DNA from: Gammaproteobacteria bacterium
GTDB taxonomy: Bacteria; Pseudomonadota; Gammaproteobacteria; Methylococcales; Methylomonadaceae
Assembly: GCA_018830325.1 (NCBI GenBank)
Contig: JAHJSQ010000027.1
Location: forward strand, 1-43,878
Reading direction: 5' to 3'
DNA length: 43,878 bases
Below the pieces are notes generated by a model. The model saw only the letters and a list, made by a program, of their open reading frames with translations, did no database searches and had not been told where the DNA came from. This document shows positions 27,114-37,892 of the stretch, piece after piece; position 1 is the stretch's first letter, and every line of letters starts with the position of its first letter. Made by a program: the position numbers and the translations under genes.

Positions 27114-27985
27114 AATATCTTGTTTATATTTTAATGCCATTGGCGGTCTTGTTGGCGGCGGCGTCGCTGGGTTGCGTGGTGGGTTATCTGATATGGCTGG
27201 GTGTCGGCGATCAGCTTCCTCTGCATAAAATCATCAGCAAGGTCAGTAAGTTATTCTTGGTGTTGAGCATTTTTCCGGTCATGGCGGTGCTTCATCTCAA
27301 GGGGCGGGATTTGGGCTTTGCCGATAAGGCTACGATGCTGCGGCAGTTCGGTAACGGGTTAGGCTTAGGTGTTTTGACGTTGCTACCGGTTTTTATCGTG
27401 CTCTATCTCGCGGGCGTTCATGTCATCGATGAGACGCGATCCTGGTCTTTTGCTTGGGTTTTACAAAAATTCGTCACTGGGTTTTTATTGGCTTTATTGA
27501 TATCGCTGGCCGAAGAGCCGATTTTTAGAGGTATTCTATTCGCTGGCCTTAAACAAAGAATGCCGGTGATCGGAGTGGTACTGATCAGTTCTTTTTATTA
27601 CGGTATACTACATTTTCTCGATAGTCATAGTCGTTTTGCGAATGAAGAGGTTACCTTTTTTAGCGGATTCATTTTGTTGAAAGAGGCGCTGCTAAATGTT
27701 TTGAATCCCGATATTTTGCCCGCCTTTTTGGCGTTGCTCATGGTCGGAGTTTTTCTGGGAGTCGTTAGGTCGAGGGTGCCGAACAGCTTGGCTTTATGTA
27801 TTGGCTGTCACACCGCTTGGGTTTGGCAGATAAAGTTTAATAAGTCCTTATTCAACGTCGATGCTCAATCGCCTAATCTTTATTTGGTGAGTAGTTATGA
27901 CGGTGTGGTCGGCCCGTTGGTGACAGTTTGGATGTTCTTAGTGCTATTCTGCTATATCGGTTATCGATATTTAAAATTACGCTGA
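27110..27985 (+). CDS. CPBP-family intramembrane metalloprotease (CAAX protease-like)
   Basis: 291 residues with about eight membrane segments. The Abi/CPBP motif EEPIFR lies at 135-140, then YYGILHF with His168, and a C-terminal HTAWVW. These give the glutamate and histidine metal ligands of the family. Bacterial members act in membrane proteolysis or self-immunity; the substrate here is unknown. It overlaps rsmE by ATGA, so the two are translationally coupled, but no functional link is evident. Confidence 0.85.
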   Translation: MKYLVYILMPLAVLLAAASLGCVVGYLIWLGVGDQLPLHKIISKVSKLFLVLSIFPVMAVLHLKGRDLGFADKATMLRQFGNGLGLGVLTLLPVFIVLYLAGVHVIDETRSWSFAWVLQKFVTGFLLALLISLAEEPIFRGILFAGLKQRMPVIGVVLISSFYYGILHFLDSHSRFANEEVTFFSGFILLKEALLNVLNPDILPAFLALLMVGVFLGVVRSRVPNSLALCIGCHTAWVWQIKFNKSLFNVDAQSPNLYLVSSYDGVVGPLVTVWMFLVLFCYIGYRYLKLR

Positions 27986-27991
27986 TTCGGT

Positions 27992-28474
27992 TTAATCGCG
28001 AAAATTATTGAATTGCAGAGGTATTTCAAAATTTTCCGCCTTGAGCATTTGAATGACTTGTTGTAAGTCGTCTCTTTTATTACCGGTGACCCTCACTTTT
28101 TCGCCTTGTATAGCAGCTTGTACTTTAAGTTTTTTATCTTTGACCAACTTGACGATTTTTTTGGCAAGTAGTGATTCAATGCCTTGTTTGAGCTCTATGA
28201 TCTGTTGAGCCGTTCTGCCGGTAGTTTTGGGTTCGTTGATTTCCATGCAACTGATGTCGATGCCGCGCTTGGTCAGTTTCATTTGCAAGATGTCGAGCAT
28301 CTGCTGCAATTGAAATTCCGAGCCGGCGCTCATCGTGACTGTGTTGTCCTTGAGTTCGTATGTCGCGCCGGAGCCTTTAAAATCGAAGCGTGTGGTAACT
28401 TCCCTATTAGCCTGGTCGACGGCGTTATGCGCTTCGTGCGAGTCGTATTCGGAAACTATGTCAAAAGATGGCAT
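27992..28474 (-). CDS. YajQ-family nucleotide-binding protein (UPF0234)
   Basis: 160 residues of two ferredoxin-like halves. It starts MPSFDIVSEYDSHE and has NREVTTRFDFKGSGA and IQGEKVRVTGNKRDDLQ, typical of YajQ. Some homologues bind cyclic di-GMP or nucleic acids; the role in this organism cannot be inferred. It is the last gene of a minus-strand pair with cca and convergent with the CPBP gene. Confidence 0.94.
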   Translation of the reverse strand: MPSFDIVSEYDSHEAHNAVDQANREVTTRFDFKGSGATYELKDNTVTMSAGSEFQLQQMLDILQMKLTKRGIDISCMEINEPKTTGRTAQQIIELKQGIESLLAKKIVKLVKDKKLKVQAAIQGEKVRVTGNKRDDLQQVIQMLKAENFEIPLQFNNFRD

Positions 28475-28524
28475 GGTGTAATTTATCGTTTAAAAGGGCA
28501 ATATAAGGCGAATGTCTTTTTAAT

Positions 28525-29772
28525 TCAAGACAGGTTTGCATTAGTGTTTTTTTGTTGTTTCAGATTTTCAGTAATCGCATGTATCCTTAACCTGCGAATT
28601 GCCGCACCAATTTGCGCACCTTCCAGGCCGGATTTGAGTACGCCGGAAATATCGATGGCTGCCGCTGCTTTAGCGGCTTCTAAAATGTAATCGGCCTGCG
28701 GATAGGCGGTGTTTTCTGTCCCGCCCCTGCCTCTCGCATCCGCCTCGCAAGCTAATAAGAAATCTTTTAGGGTTGAGGTATTTTTAAATGCCCCTAGGTC
28801 TAACAACAGGTCGGTTAAGGTAGCAGGCCGCAGTTCGAAAGCTCTATGCGCAAGTGTGTGGTAGCGCATGACCCGTTTAGCGAGCATTCTATAATGATTT
28901 GGTACTCGTATTCGGTCAGCTAATTGCTCAAGCAAAGGCAGACCGGTTTTTTCATGACCGTAGTGATGCGGAAGTCGTTCTTTCGGAGATATCGCCTTGC
29001 CGAGATCATGCACTAAGACGGCAAAGCGAATTTCGGGTTTCTCGGATAGGCGAGCCGCTTGTTCGAGACTCAGCATCGTATGAATGCCTGTGTCGATTTC
29101 AGGGTGATGTTGTCGCGGTTGTGGAATGCCGAAGAGGGCGTCTATTTCCGGGAAAATTTTGGCTAACGCTCCGCATTCTCTGAGGGCATAAAAAAATGCC
29201 GATGGCGTTCTTTCGATGAGCGCTTTATATAGTTCGGCCCAGACGCGTTCGGGAACAAGATAGTCGATTTCACCGCTACGTACCATTTGTTGCATGAGTC
29301 TCAAGGTTTCATCGGCAATATGAAAGCCTAAATGCGCATAACGAGCAGCAAAGCGTGCAACGCGCAACACTCGGACCGGGTCTTCGCTGAAAGCTGGGGA
29401 GACATGGCGTAAAATACGATTTTCTAGATCGGCAATACCGTTATACGGATCGATGACTTTGCCTTCCGAGCTCATCGCGATAGCATTAATAGTCAAGTCG
29501 CGGCGTAGAAGGTCTTGTTCCAGACTGACGTCTGGTGCGCTGTGAATACTGAATCCTTTGTAACCTGGGCCGGTCTTGCGTTCGGTGCGTGCCAGCGCGT
29601 ATTCCTCCCTGCTCTCGGGGTGTAAAAATACCGGAAAATCTTTGCCTACAGGGTTAAATCCTTTTTTCAGCATTGATTCGGGTGTTTCCCCGAGCACGAC
29701 CCAATCTCTTTCCGTCACAGGGAGGTTGAGCAGCTGGTCGCGTACTGCGCCGCCTACTAAATAGGTTTTCAT
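28525..29772 (-). CDS. cca: CCA tRNA nucleotidyltransferase with HD domain
   Basis: 415 residues, class II, close to the 412 of E. coli. LVGGAVRD (5-12) and ERDWVVLG with Asp23 form the polymerase active site; RRDLTINAIA and the VRVLRVARFAARY motif follow. A C-terminal HD domain (FAVLVHDLGKAIS) suggests the added phosphohydrolase/phosphodiesterase activities of the multifunctional enzyme. It adds or repairs CCA at tRNA 3' ends. About 50 bp separate it from yajQ downstream. Confidence 0.96.
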   Translation of the reverse strand: MKTYLVGGAVRDQLLNLPVTERDWVVLGETPESMLKKGFNPVGKDFPVFLHPESREEYALARTERKTGPGYKGFSIHSAPDVSLEQDLLRRDLTINAIAMSSEGKVIDPYNGIADLENRILRHVSPAFSEDPVRVLRVARFAARYAHLGFHIADETLRLMQQMVRSGEIDYLVPERVWAELYKALIERTPSAFFYALRECGALAKIFPEIDALFGIPQPRQHHPEIDTGIHTMLSLEQAARLSEKPEIRFAVLVHDLGKAISPKERLPHHYGHEKTGLPLLEQLADRIRVPNHYRMLAKRVMRYHTLAHRAFELRPATLTDLLLDLGAFKNTSTLKDFLLACEADARGRGGTENTAYPQADYILEAAKAAAAIDISGVLKSGLEGAQIGAAIRRLRIHAITENLKQQKNTNANLS

Positions 29773-29864
29773 GATTATGATTTGTCTTCGTCTTTCTATG
29801 ATGGCGTTAGTATAACGCTTGATTAGAGTCTAAAAAAAATACGCTGTTAACAAAAGGAGGGCAA

Positions 29865-30656
29865 GTGGTCGAAATTTTTATATTAAGCATGATTGCCGGC
29901 ACGGTAAGCGGATTATTAGCAGGATTATTCGGCATCGGCGGCGGACTGATATTAGTGCCGATACTTGTTTTTTTGTTTAAGGCGCAGGGTTTTTCAGCCG
30001 ATTTTATCATGCATATGGCTGTGGCCACGTCCTTGTCGACTATCGTGTTGACTTCAATTTCGGCGACTCTTGCGCATCACAGGTTGAAGTCTGTGATATG
30101 GCATAAGGTTTACAACTTGGTTCCGGGCATCGTAATAGGGTCGGTTTTAGGCGCCGTCATTGCCGACACTATTTCGGCAGACTCGCTGCGTATTATCTTT
30201 GCTATTTTTCTGTTGTACATAGGGTTTCAGATGGCATTTCAACTCAAGCCCGAAGCGGGCGCGATGCAACAATCGCGACCGCTGGATGCTGCGGTCGCCA
30301 TAGTTATTGGAATCCTTTCGTCATTGTTGGGTATCGGGGGCGGGACGATGACGGTACCTTACTTAGTGCGAGGGCAGTATCCGGTACGCAATGCGGTAGG
30401 TATTGCCAGTGCGTGCGGATTACCGATTGCGATTGGCGGGACGCTCAGTTACATGTTCTTAGGCTATGGAAAAACCGGCTTGCCCGCAGGCAGTTGGGGT
30501 TATGTTTATTTGCCCGCGTTTGCAGGTATTGTGCTATTGAGTATGATCACGGCACCGGTGGGTGCAAAATTGGCTCATAAGCTTCCCGCGCAAACCATGA
30601 AGAGTTATTTTTCATTATTAATTTTTATCATGGCGGCAAAGTTACTTTCGGAATAA
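29865..30656 (+). CDS. TauE/SafE-family sulfite/anion exporter-like membrane protein
   Basis: 263 residues with about eight membrane segments arranged as two repeats. Each repeat carries the family glycine motif: GLFGIGGGLILVP (about 20-32) and SLLGIGGGTMTVP. The start is GTG 29865 behind a strong AGGAGG. These proteins move sulfite, sulfoacetate or other small anions across the inner membrane; the substrate is not predictable here. It is divergent from cca. Confidence 0.88.
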   Translation: MVEIFILSMIAGTVSGLLAGLFGIGGGLILVPILVFLFKAQGFSADFIMHMAVATSLSTIVLTSISATLAHHRLKSVIWHKVYNLVPGIVIGSVLGAVIADTISADSLRIIFAIFLLYIGFQMAFQLKPEAGAMQQSRPLDAAVAIVIGILSSLLGIGGGTMTVPYLVRGQYPVRNAVGIASACGLPIAIGGTLSYMFLGYGKTGLPAGSWGYVYLPAFAGIVLLSMITAPVGAKLAHKLPAQTMKSYFSLLIFIMAAKLLSE

Positions 30657-30733
30657 TTGGGTTGTTAGCGCGATTGTCTAGCGGTTTGGAAACTATATCG
30701 ATTAAGCTGATTCTAATGCAAGATATTTCATAG

Positions 30734-30739
30734 TATAAT
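30734..30739 (+). promoter_or_regulatory. -10 element of the guaB promoter
   Basis: A perfect TATAAT at 30734-30739, about 34 bp before the guaB start. The -35 box at the expected spacing (TTCTAA) is weak. Confidence 0.5.
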
Positions 30740-30763
30740 TTTCGGTTATTTTTCTGACTGTAA

Positions 30764-32239
<1,476 letters not shown>

Positions 32240-32319
32240 TGGTTAATCCATTCGGTAAGCTCATCAGGGGTTCGTTGGAGTCCTTTTAATTTTTGTCGTT
32301 ACAATATTCGAGTGTCAAC

Positions 32320-33909
32320 GTGAGCCAACAAGCATCGACCAACATTCATCTCTATAAAATCCTGATTTTGGATTTCGGGTCCCAATACACCCAATTGATC
32401 GCCCGAAGAATACGAGAAATCGGTGTGTATTGCGAGATACTTTCTTGTGATTGCGGGGTCGACGACATTATTCGATTTGCACCGAATGGCATTATATTGT
32501 CGGGTGGTCCGGAAACGGTCACTAGCGATGATACGCCGCGTGCGCCTCAACGGGTTTTTGAATTGGGTGTGCCGGTATTGGGTATTTGCTACGGCATGCA
32601 GACCATGACCGAGCAATTAGGAGGTAAAGTCGAGTCGTCCAGTCACCGTGAATTCGGTTATGCACAAATTCGCGCACATGCGCATTCCAAGTTATTGAAA
32701 GGTATTGAAGACCATACATCGTCGGAAGGCTTCGGTTTGTTGGATGTTTGGATGAGCCATGGCGATAGAGTTGTCGACTTGCCGGAAGGTTTTATCCGTA
32801 TTGCCAGTTCCGACGGAGCTCCTATTGCCGGTATCGCGCATGAAGACAAGTTATTTTATGGGTTGCAATTTCATCCGGAAGTGACGCATACCCGGCAGGG
32901 TTCAAGAATACTGTCGCGTTTTGTACTCGACATTTGCGGTTGCGAGGCGCTGTGGACGGCCGATAATATCATCGAAGACAGTGTTCATGCGGTTCGCCGT
33001 AAAGTCGGCTCGGATCGAGTGATTCTAGGGCTTTCGGGTGGCGTGGATTCGTCGGTCGTGGCGGCCTTGTTGCATGAGGCAATCGGCGATCAATTGACTT
33101 GTGTGTTCGTCGATACCGGTTTGTTGCGCTTGCACGAAGGCGATCAGGTCATGGCTACATTTGCCGAACACATGGGCGTCCGGGTAATCAGGGTCGATGC
33201 CGAGCAACGTTACCTTGAGGCTTTGCAAGGAGTGGCGGATCCGGAGCGGAAACGAAAAATTATCGGTAACTTGTTCGTCGAGATCTTCGATGAGGAAGCC
33301 GCTAAACTGGCCGATGCGAAATGGTTGGCGCAAGGCACGATTTATCCGGATGTGATCGAGTCGGCCGGCGCGAAAAGTGGTAAGGCTCATTTAATCAAGT
33401 CTCACCATAACGTCGGTGGGTTGCCGGAAAATATGACGCTTAAGTTGCTGGAGCCCTTGCGTGAATTGTTCAAGGATGAGGTTAGAAAGCTTGGTTTGGA
33501 GCTTGGCTTGCCTTACGAAATGGTATTTCGTCATCCCTTTCCAGGGCCTGGCTTGGGTGTGCGGATTTTAGGTGAAGTCAAAAAAGACTATGCCGATTTG
33601 TTACGACAAGCCGATGCGATATTTATCGAAGAATTATATCGTCATCAATTATATGAGAAGGTCAGTCAGGCATTTGCGGTGTTCTTGCCGGTCAAATCGG
33701 TCGGCGTGATGGGCGACGGGCGGCGTTACGATTATGTGATTGCCTTGCGCGCGGTTGAAACCATCGATTTCATGACGGCGCGTTGGGCGCATTTACCTTA
33801 TGATTTTTTGGATTTGGTTTCGCGTCGGATCATTAACGAAGTCTCGGGTATTTCTCGGGTGACTTACGATATTTCCGGCAAGCCGCCGGCTACGATTGAG
33901 TGGGAATAG
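32320..33909 (+). CDS. guaA: GMP synthase (glutamine-hydrolysing)
   Basis: About 529 residues. The N-terminal glutaminase has [22 protein letters not shown] with Cys90, and QFHPEV. The ATP-pyrophosphatase P-loop LSGGVDSS begins at about 238, and the C-terminal dimerisation domain ends in PPATIEWE. It aminates XMP to GMP. GTG 32320 gives a start like that of other GuaA proteins; a TTG at 32293 would add 9 residues. It follows guaB and overlaps tadA by 10 bp. Confidence 0.96.
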   Translation: MSQQASTNIHLYKILILDFGSQYTQLIARRIREIGVYCEILSCDCGVDDIIRFAPNGIILSGGPETVTSDDTPRAPQRVFELGVPVLGICYGMQTMTEQLGGKVESSSHREFGYAQIRAHAHSKLLKGIEDHTSSEGFGLLDVWMSHGDRVVDLPEGFIRIASSDGAPIAGIAHEDKLFYGLQFHPEVTHTRQGSRILSRFVLDICGCEALWTADNIIEDSVHAVRRKVGSDRVILGLSGGVDSSVVAALLHEAIGDQLTCVFVDTGLLRLHEGDQVMATFAEHMGVRVIRVDAEQRYLEALQGVADPERKRKIIGNLFVEIFDEEAAKLADAKWLAQGTIYPDVIESAGAKSGKAHLIKSHHNVGGLPENMTLKLLEPLRELFKDEVRKLGLELGLPYEMVFRHPFPGPGLGVRILGEVKKDYADLLRQADAIFIEELYRHQLYEKVSQAFAVFLPVKSVGVMGDGRRYDYVIALRAVETIDFMTARWAHLPYDFLDLVSRRIINEVSGISRVTYDISGKPPATIEWE

Positions 33910-34364
33910 CCGATAATCATAACGACGAAGCGTGGATGCGGCATGCCTTTAGATTGGCGCAACGTGCCGAGGGCATGGGTGAGGTGCCGGTTGGCGCGGT
34001 TATCGTCAAAGATGGCGTATGCATTGCCGAAGGGTGGAATCGGCCGATTGCGAGTCACGATCCTTCGGCGCACGCGGAAATGCTTGCGATTCGTGAAGCC
34101 GGGAAGGAATTGAAAAACTATCGACTGATCGGTACGACGCTCTACGTTACGCTTGAACCTTGTGTGATGTGTATGGGTGCGATCGTTCATGCCAGAATCG
34201 ATCGCCTGGTGTTTGCTGCCAAAGATCCTAAGCGTGGCGCAGTATGCAGTGCAATCAATCTGTCCGAATCGCCAATTTTAAATCATCGAGTCGCATGGCG
34301 ATGCGGTGTTTTAAAAGATGAGTGTTCCGAAATGCTTAAAGACTTCTTTCGGGCGCGTCGTTAG
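33900..34364 (+). CDS. tadA: tRNA-specific adenosine deaminase
   Basis: 154 residues. The zinc site is HAE (His58, Glu60) with PCVMC (Cys88, Cys91). It makes inosine at the wobble position of tRNA-Arg(ACG). GTG 33900 lies within the last codons of guaA, suggesting coupling; GGAATAG follows rather than precedes the start, so the true start is slightly uncertain. It is convergent with pgi, 11 bp apart. Confidence 0.94.
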   Translation: MGIADNHNDEAWMRHAFRLAQRAEGMGEVPVGAVIVKDGVCIAEGWNRPIASHDPSAHAEMLAIREAGKELKNYRLIGTTLYVTLEPCVMCMGAIVHARIDRLVFAAKDPKRGAVCSAINLSESPILNHRVAWRCGVLKDECSEMLKDFFRARR

Positions 34365-34375
34365 TTTGGTACTGA

Positions 34376-36019
34376 TCAATTTTCTGCTTTACGTAATTCT
34401 TTATACGCATTAATCAGGCCATTCGTGGAGCAGTCATGACTGCTGATGGTTTCGTCATTTAGCAGTTCGGGTAAAATGACTTTAGCCAGTACTTTGCCCA
34501 GTTCAACGCCCATTTGGTCGAAAGAGTTGATATTCCAAATAGCGCCTTGCACGAAGATTTTATGCTCGTAGAACGCGATTAAAGAGCCTAATGTTTTAGG
34601 TGTAAGCTTATCGAAAAGAAAAGAATTAGACGGCTTGTTACCCACAAAGACTTTAGATGCGACTAATATGTCGTTATTTCTATCTTGTTCGGGTAGTTCA
34701 GCAATGACTTCTTCGGCGCTTCTGCCATGCATCAAAGCTTCCGGTTGGGCAAGAAAGTTTGAAATTAAAATATCATGATGTTTCGGTAGGTGATAATGTG
34801 AGTTAGCCGGAGCCAGGAAATCACAGGGTATGAGTTTAGTGCCTTGATGGATCAATTGGTAAAACGCATGCTGTCCATTCGTTCCCGGCTGGCCCCAGAT
34901 GATCGGTCCGGTACTATAGTCGACCGATTGGCCCTCTCTGTCGATGCTCTTACCGTTACTTTCCATGTCGCTTTGTTGTAGGAATTCGCAAAAATAACGC
35001 AGTGATTGGTCGTAGGGTAATATCGCATGAGATTCTGCGCCATAAAAATTATTATACCAAATGCCTAGTAAACCCATGATGACCGGAATATTGCGGTCGA
35101 ATGGCGTATGTCGAAAATGTAAATCGGCTTCGTGTGCGCCTTGCAACAATTGTTCGAAATTATCCATCCCTATTTGTAAAGCAATGGACAAGCCAATTGC
35201 TGACCATAATGAATAGCGTCCGCCAACCCAGTCCCAAAATTCGAACATATTTTCCGGATTAATGCCAAATTCAATGACATTTTCAGGGTGTGTGGAAATC
35301 GCGACAAAATGTTTACCGATGGCTTTTTCGTCATTAATTTGCTCGAGAAACCAGTTTCTTGCGGAGTGCGCATTAGTCATGGTTTCCTGAGTGTTGAACA
35401 TTTTTGATGCAACGATAAACAGAGTCGTTTCGGCGTTGAGCGTTTTGAGTGTTTCGACGAGATCTGTTTGATCGACGTTTGAAACAAAATGAACATTTAA
35501 TTTATCGGAAGCATAAGGGGTTAGCGCAGTAGCAACCATCTTCGGGCCAAGGTTCGAGCCGCCTATGCCGATATTGACGATGTCCTTAACGGGTTTTCCA
35601 GTGTGTCCTAGCCATTGTTCTTTTCTTACCTTATCCGTAAAGACACGCATTTTGGCCAAAACCTGATTGATGCTTGGCATTACATCGACGCCGTCAACTA
35701 TGACCGGATGGTTGCTTCTGTTGCGTAATGCGGTATGCAAAACAGCTCTTTGTTCGGTATGGTTGATTTTTTCGCCGGTAAACATGGCTTCGATTTTTGA
35801 ACTAAGTGCCGAATCAGTTGCCAAATCGACCAACAATGAACGTGTATCTTCTGTGATTAAGTTTTTCGAGTAGTCGAATAGAATGTCGTTGAAATGAAGT
35901 GAGAACTGTTCAAAACGACGAGGGTTTAGATTAAATGCTTCTCTAAGGTCGAAGTTTTGAAGGGCGGCGCAATGACTAACTAAGGATTTCCAGGTGGGGG
36001 TCCGGGTCAAAGATGGCAT
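34376..36019 (-). CDS. pgi: Glucose-6-phosphate isomerase
   Basis: 547 residues, full length. Landmarks: [46 protein letters not shown] and the terminal [10 protein letters not shown]. It interconverts glucose-6-P and fructose-6-P. The phosphate-binding loop reads SKMFNTQET where the usual sequence is SKTFTTQET, so two threonines are changed in an otherwise normal protein. No frameshift is seen. It is monocistronic, with a long A+T-rich gap upstream. Confidence 0.96.
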   Translation of the reverse strand: MPSLTRTPTWKSLVSHCAALQNFDLREAFNLNPRRFEQFSLHFNDILFDYSKNLITEDTRSLLVDLATDSALSSKIEAMFTGEKINHTEQRAVLHTALRNRSNHPVIVDGVDVMPSINQVLAKMRVFTDKVRKEQWLGHTGKPVKDIVNIGIGGSNLGPKMVATALTPYASDKLNVHFVSNVDQTDLVETLKTLNAETTLFIVASKMFNTQETMTNAHSARNWFLEQINDEKAIGKHFVAISTHPENVIEFGINPENMFEFWDWVGGRYSLWSAIGLSIALQIGMDNFEQLLQGAHEADLHFRHTPFDRNIPVIMGLLGIWYNNFYGAESHAILPYDQSLRYFCEFLQQSDMESNGKSIDREGQSVDYSTGPIIWGQPGTNGQHAFYQLIHQGTKLIPCDFLAPANSHYHLPKHHDILISNFLAQPEALMHGRSAEEVIAELPEQDRNNDILVASKVFVGNKPSNSFLFDKLTPKTLGSLIAFYEHKIFVQGAIWNINSFDQMGVELGKVLAKVILPELLNDETISSHDCSTNGLINAYKELRKAEN

Positions 36020-36547
36020 GTGATTAGTTTCCTGTATGAGTCGGTCAGGTTTGCAAAAGTCTACGAAAACACGGCTAATTGCTGATACAAATTAAATAAG
36101 CATTATATTACTATGTGCCTTTTTGGGGCAATTTACCCCGCGCCTAAATTCAAAGTGCATTGTTTTATGATGGATTAGGTGGTGTAGTAGCAAGGAAATC
36201 TAGTTGTAGTATTACAATATCTGAACGAAATAACGACTAATAAGCAAAAAGGTGTGCTGTATTTCGTAGAGATGTCGATAGCTGGTTAAAGCCGCCAAGC
36301 CACAGCGGATGGGTTCAAGGCGGTTCTCGACGGACATGCTTTAACCTGAATCGGTTATTGACTAAGAAGGGAGTGGCTTTATTTGTATTGGGTGATATGT
36401 TAGAGTTCATAAGTGCATCAGTGATAATAAAAAAATTAATGCAGTTTTTTGCTTATTCGAAACTTTGGTTTATCGCTGGTTTTAATCTTTAAAAGAGCAA
36501 CAAGCAATTATAAAAATTATAATTAACCGACAAAACTGGAAGGTATT
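36020..36547. other. 528-bp intergenic region between pgi and the copper-protein locus
   Basis: No protein gene is recognisable. The region is A+T-rich and should hold the divergent promoters of pgi and the PmoD-like gene. Visible structure: a GGGG/CCCC hairpin near 36125-36140 and a larger fold at 36284-36346. A ribosome site (GGAAGG) stands just before ATG 36548. Confidence 0.5.
36284..36346. other. Stem-loop region, possible structured RNA or element remnant
   Basis: GGTTAAAGC (36284-36292) is an exact inverted repeat of GCTTTAACC (36338-36346). Inside it CCGCC (36292-36296) faces GGCGG (36319-36323). The two stems nest with a short 5' junction and a longer 3' arm. It is not recognisable as a known riboswitch. 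Confidence 0.35.
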
Positions 36548-37141
36548 ATGAACAGAAAGAACATCGTAAGAAATAGTCTCCTAGCGCTTATGGGCTTGGT
36601 TTTTTCCGCTTCAGTTTGGGCTCATGGCGGTGCGGCTGGTACCGATACCGATCAATGTAAGTTTGAATTGGAGCCTGGGCACTGGGTTCATTACACGGCT
36701 TATCAACCATCTGCTTTCCCTGCCGAAGAGTTTTGTGCAAATATTCCTAACACTAACACTTTGACTCAATTAGTTTTCGATTATCAAGATCCACGATACA
36801 GAAAGATGTCTGTTGAGTTTGAAGTGACAAAAGAACCTGAAGGTACTCGTGTTTTTCATATGCCTGCGAAAAAACATAAATCCGGGACAGTCACTTTAAC
36901 TTTAGATAAAGGTGTTCCAGAGGCGGGAAATTATCTGATTCATATCACACTAGTTCCAGACGAAGGCGAAAGGATGGATGTACATATGGGTTTTGTCGCG
37001 GGTAAAGGGCAAGAGACTAGTACAGGTTTGATGGCGCTATATGCCTTTTTTGTATTCGCGGGTCTTTATATCCTCTACCTGTCGCATGCCGGATTTAAGA
37101 AAAAAGTCGACGAGTTGTTAGGAAAAATCAAAGAAGTCTGA
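36548..37141 (+). CDS. PmoD/AmoD-like periplasmic copper-associated protein with C-terminal membrane anchor
   Basis: 197 residues. A signal peptide ends SVWA at 25, so the mature protein would start at His26 (HGG). The periplasmic part has the pattern of methane/ammonia-oxidiser PmoD/AmoD proteins: Cys37 (DQCKFEL), HWVHYTAYQP (45-54), EEFCANIP with Cys63, a DYQDPRYRKM segment with Met87, and VFHMPAKKH with His104 and Met105. A membrane helix (about 160-182) and a short basic cytoplasmic tail follow. PmoD is reported to form an unusual copper site; whether this homologue keeps those ligands needs alignment. It is followed by a repeat-filled gap and then a cupredoxin gene. The family call is by pattern only. 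Confidence 0.65.
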   Translation: MNRKNIVRNSLLALMGLVFSASVWAHGGAAGTDTDQCKFELEPGHWVHYTAYQPSAFPAEEFCANIPNTNTLTQLVFDYQDPRYRKMSVEFEVTKEPEGTRVFHMPAKKHKSGTVTLTLDKGVPEAGNYLIHITLVPDEGERMDVHMGFVAGKGQETSTGLMALYAFFVFAGLYILYLSHAGFKKKVDELLGKIKEV

Positions 37142-37450
37142 GATTTATTATGGCGGCAAATACGATCGAAAGGCGCCAATTTCATCTTCTCGCATACCAG
37201 GCTTAGTACATATATAGAAATGGGCTTTGCCTGGTTATGGCAGAGGTGCAGTATTTCCTATGTTCTATTTTCTAAAATTATTTCAATTAGCTATTTGCCC
37301 GGTTACGGAAATGATAGGAGCGTTTTACCGATCTAAAAAAGCTTTTGACTGTTGTATAGGCAGAGCAACGGTTCGGAAAAGGGCAGAAGAAAACCGCAGT
37401 TTTGAATGAGTGGAATAACTCAAACGAACGATTAAGGACTTGGTCGTAAA
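37142..37450. other. Intergenic stretch after the PmoD-like gene
   Basis: No gene is recognisable. It is A+T-rich and leads directly into the repeat cluster at 37451-37777. Short frames here lack ribosome sites and family features. Confidence 0.4.
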
Positions 37451-37679
37451 TATACCGGTCGTAGATGAAAATTCGGCACCGGGGAGCTCAAAGAACATCG
37501 TAAACCCGGCATCCAAATTATCCAAGACAATAAACCATGGCAAATGGGCTATGGAATTTAGGTGCTGGGTGAATTCGTCCATGTAGGATGTGGCCAGCTC
37601 CATGCTGGTTCCTCGCCTAGCGTTACGTGAGGGACCGGGCACCCTGGTACTGCCGAAATTTGAAGTGCGAAAGGTATAT
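37451..37679 (-). mobile_element. Type I MITE-like element, occupied, minus orientation
   Basis: It is bounded by TATACC (37451-37456) and GGTATA (37674-37679). The inner parts of both ends (GTAGATGAAAATTCGG and CCGAAATTTGAAGTGCG) match the other type I copies. The core is split by a palindrome at 37505-37569. Without it the element is about 160 bp, somewhat longer than the copies at 4486 and 43349 owing to divergence in the left half. It lies between the PmoD-like and cupredoxin genes. Confidence 0.7.
37505..37569. repeat. 65-bp nested palindromic insertion (copy 2)
   Basis: On the minus strand it reads CCCAGCACCTAAATTCCATAG at one end and GATGCCGGG at the other, flanked by TTCA and TTTA. 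It is the most decayed copy: one arm has several changes. The inner CCATGG/ATAGCCC hairpin is partly kept. Confidence 0.65.
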
Positions 37680-37704
37680 CTACCCTATTTTTAAAATAAG
37701 GTAG

Positions 37705-37777
37705 GCTGGTTCGGTTGTTTGATTGACAGGTGTCGGCGGCAGGTGCACTACCCTGTCAAGAGAGTAACAGAGGCCGC
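37705..37777 (+). mobile_element. Minimal type II element (internally deleted)
   Basis: A left end GGTTCGGTTGTTTGATTGACAGG-like segment (37708-37730), then GTCGGCGGCAGG, followed within 20 bp by CCTGTCAAGAGAGTAACAG, the inverted right end. The internal AAATCTGCATTC part and the core are missing, leaving 73 bp. The rest of the gap up to 37892 shows no gene. Confidence 0.5.
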
Positions 37778-37892
37778 TACAAAGCTCATGGTTCTAGGAT
37801 GTTATTTGGCACTAAATCCTAAACGCTCAGCTCAATTAAGAATGTCGACGAAAGTTGTTAAAGAAGACGAATTTTAAAGTTAAGGTGAAAAT

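Noticed and set aside
37325-37642. 105-codon minus-strand frame between the copper-protein genes
   Set aside because: It is composed largely of repeat sequence (type I element with nested palindrome) and has no conserved features.
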